A DNA stretch of 64,000 bases from Symbiodinium sp. CCMP2592 (GCA_905221615.1 CAJNDT010006004.1:377001-441000), one strand, 5' to 3'. Shown: positions 20,101 to 28,305, counted from the stretch's first letter. The notes: a model not told the origin generated them from the letters alone. Program-made: numbers and translations.

Positions 20101-20589
20101 ACACACCTCTCCAGACGGCATCAGGTGTGGAGTCCGGCACGTCATTTTGCATTTGGAGACTACTGCTTGGCCTGTCATCGTTGGACAGGCAGCATCCGTC
20201 TGACCCAGATGCACCTGAAGACTAAGGACCGCTGCCTACGGCGAATGTGCAGCATTCTGCCACCTATGTCGACAGAGGAAATTCGTTCTGTCGAGGCTGC
20301 TACCGTCGCCGCTGAGAAATGCCTGCGCAAAGGCCAGTGGCGCAGCTTTCGCGGGGTACAGCAGTCCTCCACACACTTCTTCCCCCTCATCCCTACGGCC
20401 GCAGAGCGTGTACAGGGGTTGGACTTTTATGACGAGGAGGTGACTTTAGACACCTTGAAACCCGTCTACCAGCCCAGGCAGGAGGACATTACATGGATAG
20501 ATTCTCACATTGCCGCTCGCTCAGTCGAAGGTCCGAGGACGACAGCGAAGGCCTTTTGGATGCGGGGTCCATGTGCATGCTCCTTTTGA
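14071..20589 (+). CDS. LINE ORF3 / pol: RNase H, APE-type endonuclease, reverse transcriptase, zinc fingers
   Basis: A 2172-codon frame. The listed start is a TTG; the first in-frame ATG is at 14236, inside a domain, so translation probably enters from ORF2 by a frameshift. Residues ~25-250 finish the third copy of the ORF2 domain. Hydrophobic segments lie at about 350-380 and 396-412. RNase H spans about 602-760, with D607 (TDGSA), E664 (GELLAL), D691 (YYDAEA) and D752 (NEATDAVA). The APE-type endonuclease spans about 840-1105, with N844, E887 (GLQETR), D1005/N1007 (VDAN), D1070 (RIDYVG) and D1099/H1100 (EDHSP). The reverse transcriptase spans about 1385-1720, with D1523 in FVDIQAAFY and the catalytic pair D1670/D1671 in WADDFF instead of the usual YADD. 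A C2H2-like finger begins at C1996 (CHLCPAGFPLRKHLGTHLSRRH) and a second Cys/His cluster follows. All three active sites look intact. Confidence 0.93.
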   Translation: MTVDGSIIESSAWTHPRTSTARLAEIPDSTQVAVFVGSRAHALPPHTTVRVQEGDMIQILPIGHGFATVAELGDMLASSHGWSQSAALPGDFRDHIWLLADNGHQKFLVTPSRRARLRQEVAGVVGCATSEFLLRHAFPTLYNHMHRGSITKAITLATARNQDDVDNAGDTTVCFLDSRPVLLGFSWLYAPRGRVAHQTIIHRHRDRCPAGHVLGFSVDQLVPRPLQDDLQVVDSQVVTLYYLPVADSEPGLLPPGDSSPHDGGGPHDPPFQTEPGHSMRQRDTGESYASPSGASQGTPDAGTGSSGSCRRTAERRSSPHAKRTGAHLPAVYSRVVKWNHDRRCHVHTSVLLQQILFGLLGSLLTLITFVGVGAFGTLLCVTLCRRHNQYGRPPRSFLILVVFGCLFQLANATKSSGRTQTGTCILLDDSHQSAHLSMQDPPQVGLMLGRAIPTPCRGRRMPGLPEAPVVTEPLDIGEIGPTLLEDSVKRPDSRAYFNASTLLATLVEHFQEQGAIAADNGRVQKHCHLSLTDAIPVSSHQQNVLSLRKILPLPTPADANDWLDNDWRALIHPSLISAKFLHQILAIPLWHRNRGEGAIKEVMIFTDGSASTTPFDIAPCSWAFTVWILTESGLRFYGAAAGQAMPTAAPYHIGEVGNTALTGELLALSWAIVWAIEFGQPFGAPIAFYYDAEAAGKSIFGEWRPVSYPHHDRGVTVVDFASSLRQYLQRVCDIRHRHVKGHSGALGNEATDAVAKTARRKAYVADATCLPSWPAELFAHPLLKWTWMLAANGPDVPTLFALESEAVRLRDRPVHPTVAPKLGITQVTPPKGRIDFSLTVVSFNVLTLKDVKGKTGPVPAGMMLMGRRAMLKREFERHKPLLIGLQETRLQESVLAPDDQYYIYQASATDRGVGGCALWVAKKTPYAWASGEKFYFQEQHIVIAGHSSRHLCASIIAPHLRLFVIVAHAPSLANHPRSEVIEFWQQRASDISRRPDGTQCILLVDANSQVGDVESEHISNHDAEPENDAGVLFHHFLAQTSLFLPATFEGVHTGGSHTWRSCLGQTHRIDYVGLPTVWKEMSIRTQVLHGFEALQLREDHSPAVASIQFCKPVTDAPYLDCRRRCVRPHPAVSDEQQTERQALLQSLPHCPWHASVDQQYAHFVQQWTEAGRGMTPPTSSRPVQCYIQQGTVVTARWCKALRTYLNAERQERQRRWLLIGFAAFRLLRDHEAFASPAHEAADTWLRDMDYSEAIAVATLRVLSKALRRRVSNDRIAYLNGLTREVTLCDLKHPADLYRTVRKAFPTAKSSRRNGLRPLPAVMDQEGCLVTTPAAKSECWRRHFAEQEAGMTMTAQEYVEAFPTTVVDKPTFDLQSVPSLCDLESIIVGLKVRKAAGPDNISAELLKISPTVAARALFPITLKTTLALQEPVEFRGGVLCCLAKKIGSSLQCSNFRSILISSIPAKVYHRHLRNQLLPVHASHKPSLQMGALGGTGIEAVALAARSFQLRYHQQRKLWALVFVDIQAAFYRIIRQMLVPHRDDDTQLLALFHRMGLPSGAIDELLAQLHRLSILPTLDAPAQLTAMVQDMMRATWFRVDAYDVLTWTACGSRPGDPAADILFALSFSAYLRTTQHALQDAGLDLAAEENADRHPWASGAEGETIACPAWADDFFVPQQGNSPGQLVDKAVRATGIVTSRATSIGMRLTFAPTKTAVLLPAGIDWSQHCDILVHTADGPGLTVWDSVAQEGHVLPIVHAYKHLGGILTSSATPKPDLLLRRSQAYGAVRSLKRKLFGNRDIPLAIRRTLLHALALSRLVHSSAAVILPAAIHQRTWDRMYVDAWRALTPRVAEDKSVHSLEVLRKAAAPSPPLALAKARAALLRQITTNGPAVLRQYLFDHWYGHPASSWFRQVEADIHLVSSYLPQLKPLFQGSEPLHTLLDALAEDATWWLQQVKKAHGVFQKGLAQWAKTGSIHFADGGAADSQQLESAPRPYQCHLCPAGFPLRKHLGTHLSRRHQVWSPARHFAFGDYCLACHRWTGSIRLTQMHLKTKDRCLRRMCSILPPMSTEEIRSVEAATVAAEKCLRKGQWRSFRGVQQSSTHFFPLIPTAAERVQGLDFYDEEVTLDTLKPVYQPRQEDITWIDSHIAARSVEGPRTTAKAFWMRGPCACSF

Positions 20590-20654
20590 ATTCGCAATTT
20601 TGGGACGCGCCACAAGACGTGGCTCGACGGTCCGAACTCAATCAATCAATCAAT
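20590..20654 (+). other. LINE 3' end with TCAA-repeat tail
   Basis: 65 bases from the stop to the duplication. The last part is about four TCAA units, equivalent to the simple-repeat tails that many LINEs use in place of poly(A). Confidence 0.85.
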
Positions 20655-20700
20655 CTAATTATGACCCTAGTTACTAAGTCCCATGATCCTTTAAGTAGGG
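20655..20700. mobile_element. Family B element, right part, plus 3' duplication of the LINE
   Basis: Begins with the second CTAATTATGACC (20655-20666) and continues as the right arm, CTAGTTACTAAGTCCCATGA, ending in CTTTAAGTAG. Confidence 0.93.
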
Positions 20701-21297
20701 TCCTTTTGTTTCGTAAGCTCCACATGGAGGGTAGGACCACAAATCACCGCACATGTTTATCCGGGGGTGGAGTCGTTTGTCCGACAGCAGGCTTCAGATA
20801 TGAGGGTGTGAAGTTTGGCAGTTCTCATGTTGTTGGGTCTAGGGCAGCAGAACTTGAGCGTAGATTGACGGTTCAGGTTCCCTCAGTGATTCCACCGGCA
20901 CCTGGCAGCACAGCCAAATTGCTTAGCAACAACTTCCCGCATACAGCAAACGTGAGCAACGCCAGAAGGCCGCAGCCCTAAGCCACAAACCCCGAAGGCC
21001 GAAGGGGGTTTATGATTGTTGCCTTCTCACTCAAAACCCTAAACCCTCCGACAGGTGCCGCCACGAAGTGGACATCCGCCTGCGGTGGGCGACATGCAGG
21101 CACGGTTTCCTTCGACCGGCCTCGGAATGTAGTTTAGTGTTTTGTCCCGGGCAAGAGAAGCTTATTGCAAAACGGTTTAGGCTTCAGCGTTTCGGGCTTC
21201 TTGATGAAAGCCCATTACGCCCTACACCATGAACCCTCCCTGAGCCCTGAAGCTTGAATATCCCTCGATTTGTTTAAAGCTCCTGTACTATGGGCCT
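20701..21297. other. Intergenic sequence, no gene recognised
   Basis: Only a short CCCTAAACCC tract near 21037. No palindromic element and no supported frame. Confidence 0.5.
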
Positions 21298-21300
21298 GGA

Positions 21301-21491
21301 TGTACTTAGAGGTTCATGGGTAGTTATAAGTGGGTTTTACGTAGGGTAACCATTATTATAATTAGCCCATTTTGGGGGACGTACAACCCGACATTGTAAC
21401 TCCCCTCAACCCCAATCCCTAAACCCCAGGGAACCCAAAGAACCCTAAAGCCCTCTAGCCCCGCTTATAACTAGCCACGAACCTCCAAGTA
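21301..21491. mobile_element. Family A element, expanded centre
   Basis: Left arm TACTTAGAGGTTCATGGG and right arm CCACGAACCTCCAAGTAC are separated by about 155 bases, including AACCCTAAAGCCC-type sequence absent from the short copies. Confidence 0.75.
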
Positions 21492-21708
21492 CTTAAAGGA
21501 TCATGTGACTTAGTAACTGGTGTTATCATTAGGGTAACTATACTTATAACCCCAATTGAGGTACTTATGACCTTACTTACTAAGTCCCATGATCCTCCAT
21601 TATAGAACCCTTATAGATCCCTTTAAGGATCCCTTTAAGGAGCCCTTTATTATAGACCCCTAGAGGTACCCTTCAAGGAACTACTAAGTCCCATGGTCCT
21701 CCAAGTAG
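21490..21708. mobile_element. Family B element with 3' extension
   Basis: A standard family B palindrome to about 21599 is followed by TATAGATCCCTTTAAGGATC-type units and a second copy of the right arm (CTAAGTCCCATGGTCCTCC). The same extended form occurs at 58.9 and 61.2 kb, so it is a subfamily rather than a local accident. Confidence 0.85.
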
Positions 21709-21771
21709 ATCCTCATCCCATGGTCCCGAGATTCCGACCCCTCAGCACAGGCACCGCCAGGGGGCCAAACA

Positions 21772-21875
21772 GAGTAAGGGTTCCTTTAAAGGGTAGTATA
21801 AGGGTTCCTTAAAAGGGTAGTATAAGGGTTCCTTTAAAGGGTAGTATAAGGGTTCCTTTATAAACGGGATCTATA
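21772..21875 (+). repeat. Short tandem repeat of AGGGTTCCTTTAAAGGGTAGTATA
   Basis: Three to four copies of a ~24-base unit built on AGGGTTCCTTTAAAGGG, the same vocabulary as the spacers of families A and B. Confidence 0.85.
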
Positions 21876-21888
21876 AGGTGTAGGGTAT

Positions 21889-21990
21889 AGGGGCCCTAAT
21901 GATTCCCTACCATTTTGGAGGCTCCTTATTATAATTATAGCTTGACATACTCTCAAACCCTATTCTGGTTATTCAGGCTTCTACATAGGG
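21889..21990 (+). mobile_element. Family E element
   Basis: AGGGGCCCTAATGATTCCC ... TTTTGGAGGCTCCTTATTAT ... AAACCCTATTCTGGTTATT. Confidence 0.75.
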
Positions 21991-22165
21991 TCGGAATAAG
22001 TGCCAATGGTATTCCTTAGCGTTCCTTATGGTATTTGCAGTGTAAGGTCGCCGGAAACCGTATTCCATTAAGGCTTGTATAGTAGTTCCAAAAGCGGTTT
22101 ATGAATTCGGTGGTTTGGTTGGGGAAAGATTTCTGGAGTGGGCAAGCAAAATATGCCTCCGTGAA

Positions 22166-22276
22166 TAATATATATATATATATACATACATATATATATA
22201 TATGTATATATATATACATATATGTATGATGATGATGATAATGATGATGATATATATATATATACATGTATATATA
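22166..22276. repeat. (TA)n and (ATG)n microsatellite
   Basis: TA runs on both sides of TGATGATGATAATGATGATG. Confidence 0.95.
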
Positions 22277-22289
22277 AATTTACATATCC

Positions 22290-23015
22290 TTTTTAGGATA
22301 CTGTCGTCCCTATCTAATCCCACAGGTTAACTTTTCCCCCCTACCAAACTGGACAACTAAGCAAGACCCAAATTTTGTAGTCCTCAATAGGAAACTGGAC
22401 AACAAAGTAAGGCCCCATCTTCAGCAAAATGTGCGAAGCCCCTGCACCATGCAAACGCCGTTTAGGGTAAGCTCAATCCGGCACGCCTGTAGCCGCGTGG
22501 CAGTGCCACAGCCTAAGTCGATAAACACACACAACACAAACACAATCTCATCGATGCCAGTTCATATAGCGCATGTATGTTTGTACAAAGCCCAGTACGC
22601 AGTTTTCAATACAGATGTGCACGGAGACCGTCGAACCGCATACCACCTCCATGCGAACCCTACACGAAGGGTAAGCTGCACATGCTCGCCGAGCGTCCTG
22701 TTTCAAAGGAAGCAGCCGTGAACAACGACACGGGTAACACTATCTACAGGGTCTGCTGTCTGAACTGATCCATGAGGAGCAGTCAGAATAGTACTCACAA
22801 AGGGATCATTTGGCCCATCCCGGAACCCACAACCCCATAAAGCCGTAAACCACTTACATACCCTAAACCCTCAGGCCCCCCAAAGAACCCTACACACCAA
22901 AAGGCCCAAGACCCAAATCCCTAAACGAAGCTGTTGCAGGAGGGGGAACCGGTGCTTGCCATCCAAGACGGGGCACCCTCTGAGACGACGAGGTCGATGC
23001 ATTCGTGGTTTCGGT
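22290..23015. other. Intergenic sequence with a possible old element at its left end
   Basis: GGATACTGTCGTCCCTATCTA at about 22297 resembles GGATAGTATAGTCCCTATCTA at about 56656, so both may derive from one more family. The rest shows no gene; CCCTAAACCC units occur near 22860. Confidence 0.45.
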
Positions 23016-23019
23016 GGTA

Positions 23020-23120
23020 TAAGGGCCTATGCTTAACAATACTATTTTGGGTGTTCCTTATTATAATTGGAGTTCAATGGGCCCCAAAACCTTGTTCTAA
23101 TCATGAAGGCCCCTGAACTA
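23020..23120 (+). mobile_element. Family E element
   Basis: Left arm TATAAGGGCCTATGCTTAAC and right arm TTCTAATCATGAAGGCCCCT around TTTTGGGTGTTCCTTATTAT. Confidence 0.8.
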
Positions 23121-23765
23121 CTTCTTTGGATTTCTTTTCACCCGATTTCTGGGATCTTCTGGGGTTCTGTAGGGCTTTATATTTATAGGGTTGTATATGG
23201 TTCCTATATGGGTTCCTGAGATGTTCTATACAGGTGGCTCTAAGGGTTCATACGGGTTCCTGTCAAGCCCCAAGCTTGTTCCTTAGCTCTTGAGTCTCAA
23301 TTGCTGCCGCCTAAAAAGCAGGATTCGCACTCCGACAGGCCTGGTGACGAGGTGAAAGCGCACCCCTAAATACTGAAAAGCCCTACACCCTAAACTGAGC
23401 CAAGCTTCCATTGCTTGTTTCCAGGGAAGTAGCGTTGGACACAGATCTCTTGAAGACGTCTGCCGGGCGCTGAGTTGAAAGATCGAAAGCATTGGGGCCC
23501 CTTCCCAACAAATCCCCATAATGGAGCCTGACTGCGAAGGTCGTTTCTTGAAGCCTTAGTAGCGGCATTGCAGTTCAGTTTGCCGAACGTTGTATATTTT
23601 CTTGGCGGTTTTTTTAGCGTGACGGATCTTCTGTAATCGGGGTCAAGCTTGAGGTTTTTTAGGCGTGACGGATTTTCTGCAATCGGGGTCAAGATTGATT
23701 GTCATCCATTTCCCTTACCACCATCTCAGGGTCACCTCAGTTGTGTCCTCGAGTTGAGGCCCTCC

Positions 23766-23880
23766 ACCTGGAGGATCATGGGACTTAGTAAGTAAGGCTA
23801 TAAGTACTTTAATTGGGGTTATAAGTATAGATACCCTAATTGTAACCCTAGTTACTAAGTCCCATGATCTTTTAAGTAGA
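23766..23880. mobile_element. Family B element, complete
   Basis: ACCTGGAGGATCATGGGACT ... CTAAGTCCCATGATCTTTTA. Confidence 0.9.
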
Positions 23881-23894
23881 CCCTAAACCCTAAA

Positions 23895-23985
23895 CCCTAT
23901 AGATCCCTTTAAGGAACCCTTATAGATCCCTTTAAGGAACCCTTATAGATCCCTTTAAGGAACCCTTATAGATCCCTTTAAGCAG
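23895..23985 (+). repeat. Tandem repeat, ~23-bp unit x4
   Basis: Four copies of AACCCTTATAGATCCC followed by TTTAAGG. It directly follows a family B element, the same position this motif occupies in the extended B copies. Confidence 0.9.
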
Positions 23986-24057
23986 GGGTGTGTGTGAGTG
24001 CTTCTGTTCTGGCGCTTACGGGCCTTGGGTTCTGATCATTCGGGGTTTTTGGAGATG

Positions 24058-24582
24058 TAGGGTTGAGGGGTTAGGGGTTTAGGGTTTAGGGGTGGAGGGT
24101 TTAGGGGTTTAGGGTTTAGAGGTTTAGGGGTTTAGGGGTCTAGGGTTTAGGGGTGGAGGGGTTAGGGGTTTAGGGGTGGAGGGTTTAGGGGTTTAGGGGT
24201 GGACGGGTTTAGGGGTTAAGGGTTTAGGGGTTAGAGGTTTAGGGGTTTAGGGGTTTAGGGTTTAGAGGTTTAGGGGTTTAGGGTACACAATCCAAGCCCA
24301 TGCTGAAAATTGGTTTAGGGTTTAGAGGTTTAGGGGTTTAGGGGTTTAGGGTTTAGAGGTTTAGGGGTTTAGGGGTTTAGGGTTTAGGGGTTTAGGGGTT
24401 TAGGGGTTTAGGGGTTTAGGGGTTAGGGGTTAAGGGTTTAGGGGTTTAGGGTTTAGGGGTTTAGGGTTTAGAGGTTTAGGGGTTTAGGGGTTTAGGGTTT
24501 AGAGGTTTAGGGGTTTAGGGGTTTAGGGGTTTAGGGTTTAGGGGTTTAGGGGTTTAGGGGTTTAGGGTTTAGGGTTGAGGGG
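24058..24582 (+). repeat. Large interstitial telomere-like array (TTTAGGG / TTTAGGGG)
   Basis: More than 500 bases of TTTAGGG mixed with the 8-mer TTTAGGGG and variants (GTTTAGAGG, GGTGGAGGG). One interruption at about 24287-24310 (ACAATCCAAGCCCATGCTG) recurs near 2817. Confidence 0.95.
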
Positions 24583-24810
24583 TTCGGCAGTCTGGGTTTC
24601 AGTTTTTGCTTTCTGGGTCTTGGGGGCTAAGGGTTTGCTTGGCACCTTGGGTAGTTTGGGGACCCTCCGAGCCGGTCTAACCCCGACCAAAGCTACTGAG
24701 TCCTAGAGTCCTAAACCTTACTTGTTCGCGGGTAGTTATAAGTGGGACTGAGGGGTTCCTTTAAGGGTTCTATAGGGTTTAGGGTGTCTTTAAGGGTTCT
24801 ATACGGTTTC

Positions 24811-24917
24811 GGGTTCATGGGTAGTTGTAAGTGGGGTTATAAGTCCCCGAACATGGGTTATACTTATGGTTGCCCTGCTTATAACCCCACTTATAACTAC
24901 TCATGAACCTCCAAATA
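24811..24917. mobile_element. Family A element, complete
   Basis: GGGTTCATGGGTAGTTGTAAG ends mirrored by CTTATAACTACTCATGAACC. A partial left arm precedes it at about 24725. Confidence 0.85.
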
Positions 24918-25082
24918 CAAGCTCTCCAGCCCGGACATGCCTCAACCCTGAACCCAGGCCTTTTCAAGATTATATGGTCCTAAAGGGAGGGTGGTTCAAG
25001 GGCGGAGGGTACAAGGGATCCTTCAGGAACCTGAGGGGAACCTTAGGGAGCACGAGACCATAGGGATCCTAGAACAAGAGGC

Positions 25083-25315
25083 TTGTGCACTGAAGCCGCG
25101 CGAGCTGGAATAGATTTTGAAATCTCAGAAGGGCACCCGCTTCGCAAAGGCCCAAGCACTAGGTGTCACATGCATGTTTCTCTGATCTGCCACAACGACG
25201 GCGACACTTTCTTTGGAAAGCCACCGCCGGCGCACAGTTCCAGCGCCAACGCGAAAGTGCTTAAGCACAACAAGAAGCCGGTCATTTGGTCATTTGGGGT
25301 GCTTCCCTGCTGATA
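25083..25315 (+). CDS. Possible exon, unrecognised
   Basis: An open frame whose middle reads CHMHVSLICHNDGDTFFGK, then an Ala/Ser/Lys-rich stretch (SSANAKVLKHNKKP) and a stop. TCAG at 25127-25130 could be an acceptor. There is no repeat signature in this stretch, unlike its flanks. No domain recognised; a chance frame cannot be excluded. Confidence 0.2.
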
Positions 25316-25562
25316 GAATGTAGACCTAGTGTTCAGGTTTAGAGTAGAGCATCTGGTAGAGGGTGAAGAGGTTGAACGTTTTGGCTTCAGTGCTTCTCTT
25401 AGATGGTCCTGACGCCCGACAGTCTCATCCTAGATCAGGCTATCATAAAAACGTAAGCCCCAACGCATGAGCAGGACTGTGGATGTGCCAGAGAAAATTC
25501 GACTGGAAGGGTTACTTTGGTTCTCACAAGACTACCCAAGGGTACTGTAAGGTTGCCAATAT

Positions 25563-25705
25563 AGGGGCCTTAATATTATCTACACTACCCTGCTGCGTGT
25601 ATTCAGCCATGCAGGAGGCAACAAGATTTGGGGGTTCCTTATTCTAATTATACTGTAATACACCCCAAACCCTGTTACCAACTATTATTATTGAGGCCTC
25701 TGTAT
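25563..25705 (+). mobile_element. Family E element with internal insertion
   Basis: The arms TAGGGGCCTTAATATTATC and CTATTATTATTGAGGCCTC are interrupted by about 35 foreign bases at about 25592-25626. Confidence 0.75.
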
Positions 25706-25878
25706 TACTCGTACAAGACATGTCGGCAAGGCTGATCTTCTGAAAGAAATGCGGGATCTGCTGGAGGACCGAAAGCCCTGCAAAAGCCGTGCAAACTAAT
25801 CTTCTGTTCCTGAAACCTTGCTCCCCCGGAGCCGGCACTGTTTAATATAAAAGAGGGTCCATATACACCACTATTATC

Positions 25879-25934
25879 ATGGAATTAGGTCCCTAAGGCC
25901 ATAATGAGGATGGTCTTTTGGGACCCAATTCCAT
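25879..25934. mobile_element. Small palindromic element
   Basis: ATGGAATTAGGTCCC and GGGACCCAATTCCAT around a ~26-base centre. It abuts the family D element at 25948. Confidence 0.75.
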
Positions 25935-25947
25935 AAGGGTAGTATTT

Positions 25948-26019
25948 GGGAGTTTCCGAAAATTAGGGGGTGCCTTACTTTGGGGTCCTTATAATAAGGC
26001 CCTTTTTTCGGAAACTCCC
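25948..26019. mobile_element. Family D element, short form
   Basis: GGGAGTTTCCGAAAATTAGG ... TTTTCGGAAACTCCC. The GGATCC centre seen in longer copies is missing. Confidence 0.9.
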
Positions 26020-26022
26020 ATA

Positions 26023-26765
26023 TATTTAACATCGCAAAGATTCTGAAGCTTCGACATGAGATGTCCATGCGGTTGAAAAGCCTTGGGTTTAGGGTTTAGG
26101 GTTGGGTCTGGGATAGACTCTCTGCTTAATGCGAGAAACACTATACCCTAGACTCAAATGCCCGTAACGGCAGTGAGAAAAGGAGCCCACAAAAAACAAC
26201 TTCAATCCCAAAGCCAGCAAAACAGGGGGGGAAACTTTCCTCTACGACATTGGGCGCATTCGTTGATTTCGTTATGTCCATACTGATCGGTGAAAGCTTT
26301 GTTCCAATGGTGCGGCAGCAACGGAGTATTCAGCCACAAAGACTCACATCAACTTAAATTTAAAAATGTCCTACAGATCCCGCAAGTCTTTCTAAGTATC
26401 CCCTTACAAAACAGGCACGTCGTGAGCACCAGCCCCTGTTACCTCGACCCCCTACTACGGCGTGTCTTGAGCCCTCTCTACTTGGAGGTTCAAGGGTAGA
26501 CCCTATAATAGAACCCCTATAGGTCCCCTTTATAAAGGAGCCCTTTAAGGAACCCTAGTTGCTAAAAGTCCCATGATCCTTTAAGTAGACCCTATAAACC
26601 CCTCTTATAGTGGAACCCCTTTAAAGGAGCCCTTTGAGGAACCCTAGTTGCTAAGTCCCATGGTCCTTTAAGTAAGCACCGCGTTCTCTACGCCGGCAAG
26701 GAGGGAGAGAGCCTCCGCCTCGGTCCTGCCGGCGTTCTGTGGGTAAAAAACGGGCATAAGTCGCG
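26023..26765. other. Intergenic sequence with fragments of families A and B
   Basis: A left A arm (CTACTTGGAGGTTCAAGGG) at about 26479 and two right B arms (about 26552-26589 and 26642-26673). No gene seen. Confidence 0.6.
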
Positions 26766-26769
26766 CCGG

Positions 26770-26847
26770 CCCTTATTGAGTTTTAGGGTCCAGGGTTTAG
26801 GGTTTAGGGTTCAGGATTTAGGGTTTAGGGTTTAGGGATGTATGAGC
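26770..26847 (+). repeat. Telomere-like tract (TTTAGGG)
   Basis: GGGTCCAGGGTTTAGGGTTTA-type units. They are followed by three copies of GTTTTAGAAGATCTTAGGCCC-like sequence (about 26868-26947). Confidence 0.85.
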
Positions 26848-26991
26848 TTTAGAAGATCTTAGGCCCTTGCTGAGTTTTTAGAAGATCTTAGGCCCTTACT
26901 TTGTTTTAGAAGTTTTCAGGCCCTTGCTGAGTTTTTTAGAAGATCTTATGTATGAAGATTTTCCGGTACAGAACGCCAACCTAGTTTTGCA

Positions 26992-27110
26992 GGGCTATCT
27001 TAGAAGCTGCCCCCCCACCCTGTAATAGTGCCTATAAGGATTATATGGAGGCCCTATTACATTCCGATTGTACCACTATTGCAGGGTGGGGGCCCCTTCT
27101 AAGGGCTATC
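26992..27110. mobile_element. Family G element with 8-bp target-site duplication
   Basis: GGGCTATC stands at 26992-26999 and 27103-27110. Between them lies a palindrome with ends AGAAGCTGCCCCC and GGGGGCCCCTTCT and the inner pair CACCCTGTAATAGTG / CACTATTGCAGGGTG. Confidence 0.92.
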
Positions 27111-27325
27111 GTAGGTGGCGTTCAGGAACATAAACATCGAAGCTTGGGGCACTTTTCAAACTCCAGGGGCGGTTTAGGGTTTAGGGTGTAGGGCTAGACT
27201 GAAAGGTTCAGCTCCTTGATATATGACCGCTATCACGATTTCAATCCCTCAGAGCTTGCGGTAGAAAATAGCGGTAGTACTGAAACCAGGTTGTGCGTGT
27301 GCAAGAAGATCCCACCGATTTAGGT

Positions 27326-27430
27326 ATGGAAGTTTCTGAAAATTAGGGTTACCTTTTTGGGGTCCTTATAGTAAGGATCCATCCTTCTATGTAGGCTACT
27401 ATATTAGAGTCCCCTATTTTCGGAAGTTGT
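27326..27430. mobile_element. Family D element
   Basis: GGAAGTTTCTGAAAATTAGG ... CCCTATTTTCGGAAGTT with the AAGGATCC centre. Confidence 0.85.
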
Positions 27431-27529
27431 AGCTAGCCGAGCAGCAAGAGTGTCAGCTGGAGTCATAAGTTCCAGCAGCAGCAAACAAGCAGCAACAGCA
27501 GGAAGAGGAGGAGGAATAGTAGTGGTAGT

Positions 27530-27629
27530 AGTCAGCAGCGACAGCTGCTTCATGCATCTGCCGCCGAGATTTGAGCAAGACCTTCGATGAAGCGATCGAA
27601 GAGGAGAAGCAAAAGTGGAGCCGGCCTGA
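27530..27629 (+). CDS. Possible exon ending in a GTAAGG donor
   Basis: A frame reads DLSKTFDEAIEEEKQKWSRP followed by DQ, and stops at a good donor-like GTAAGG at 27630. It begins just downstream of a family D element and a Ser/Gln-coding CAGCAGCAG stretch. The start and the reading frame upstream are uncertain. Confidence 0.25.
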
Positions 27630-28063
27630 TCAAGTAAGGGGTCCGCAAAAATTTGCCTTGGGCTGGAATGTAAGTCAAGCTGAGAGTCAAAGTATGTCGT
27701 TGCGGAAAGAAGGAATCAGTCACATGGGAGTCGTTCTGAATCATGGCACCCAACTATCTTGTTTGCAGTTGCTGGGATGATTTTACCTTTCCCGCCACAA
27801 GAGGGATGTGTGATGCTCTGTTTGATCACTACCAGCCGCCTTCTCGCAGGTCTTAGATGCAGATGTTCTTTTGCGATTTGAATTGCTTCGGTTATTTATG
27901 TGTATGGCGTTTCTGTTTAATATCGCAAGTGTCGCTATGATCTTTCGCTTCAGAAGAACAACCATAAGCACCTGTGTGAACTTCTAAACGGCCTTGCCAG
28001 GCTTTGTCCGAGTGTGAGTGTCAACAAAGCGCCCTTGTAGAGCCTTATCAGAAACCTTACACC

Positions 28064-28153
28064 TGGGAGTTTCCGAAAATAGGGGACGCTAATACAGTAC
28101 CCGGAATAGTAGGATCCTGATTATAAGGACCCCCCAGATAATGTACCCCCCAA
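28064..28153. mobile_element. Family D element flanked by a 14-bp direct repeat
   Basis: TTATCAGAAACCTT occurs at 28045-28058 and 28154-28167. The right copy resembles the element's own right terminus (AATTTTCGGAAAC), so it may be a degraded end rather than a pure duplication. Confidence 0.75.
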
Positions 28154-28167
28154 TTATCAGAAACCTT

Positions 28168-28237
28168 GAACCCTAAACCCTAAACCTTAAACCCTAAACC
28201 CTAAACCCTAAACCCTGAACCCTAAACCCTAAACCTG
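28168..28237 (+). repeat. Telomere-like tract (CCCTAAA)
   Basis: About nine CCCTAAA units, starting immediately after the family D element. Confidence 0.9.
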
Positions 28238-28305
28238 ATGCCGTGGGAATCTTGGAGCCTTGGCCAGGGCAGAGCGCTTGGACGAGCTGAAGCTGGGACT
28301 GCCAT

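Larger units (their letters stand above)
8516..20654 (+). mobile_element. Complete 12.1-kb non-LTR (LINE-type) retrotransposon
   Basis: The element is bounded by a 12-bp duplication (CTAATTATGACC) and interrupts a family B palindromic element, so both borders are exact to within the duplication. It has a 236-bp leader, a coiled-coil ORF1, a long second frame, and a third frame with RNase H, APE-type endonuclease, reverse transcriptase and C2H2-type fingers. There are no LTRs. The 3' end is a short tract of TCAA repeats, a typical LINE tail. The order RNase H - endonuclease - reverse transcriptase differs from the usual LINE order, where RNase H, when present, is last. Apart from one frame change near 14.1 kb it has no visible stop or deletion, so it is probably young. 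Confidence 0.96.

Noticed and set aside
8516-20654. LTR retrotransposon or retrovirus-like element
   Set aside because: No long terminal repeats, protease or integrase. The APE-type endonuclease, the simple-repeat tail and the 12-bp duplication identify a non-LTR element.
22016-22323. Minus-strand frames across the TA microsatellite
   Set aside because: Tyr/Ile repeats (YIYIYI) are translations of (TA)n. The same applies near 2.9, 5.8, 54.8 and 63.5 kb.
24058-24582. Chromosome end or telomere
   Set aside because: The array is internal, degenerate, and flanked on both sides by ordinary repeat-rich sequence.
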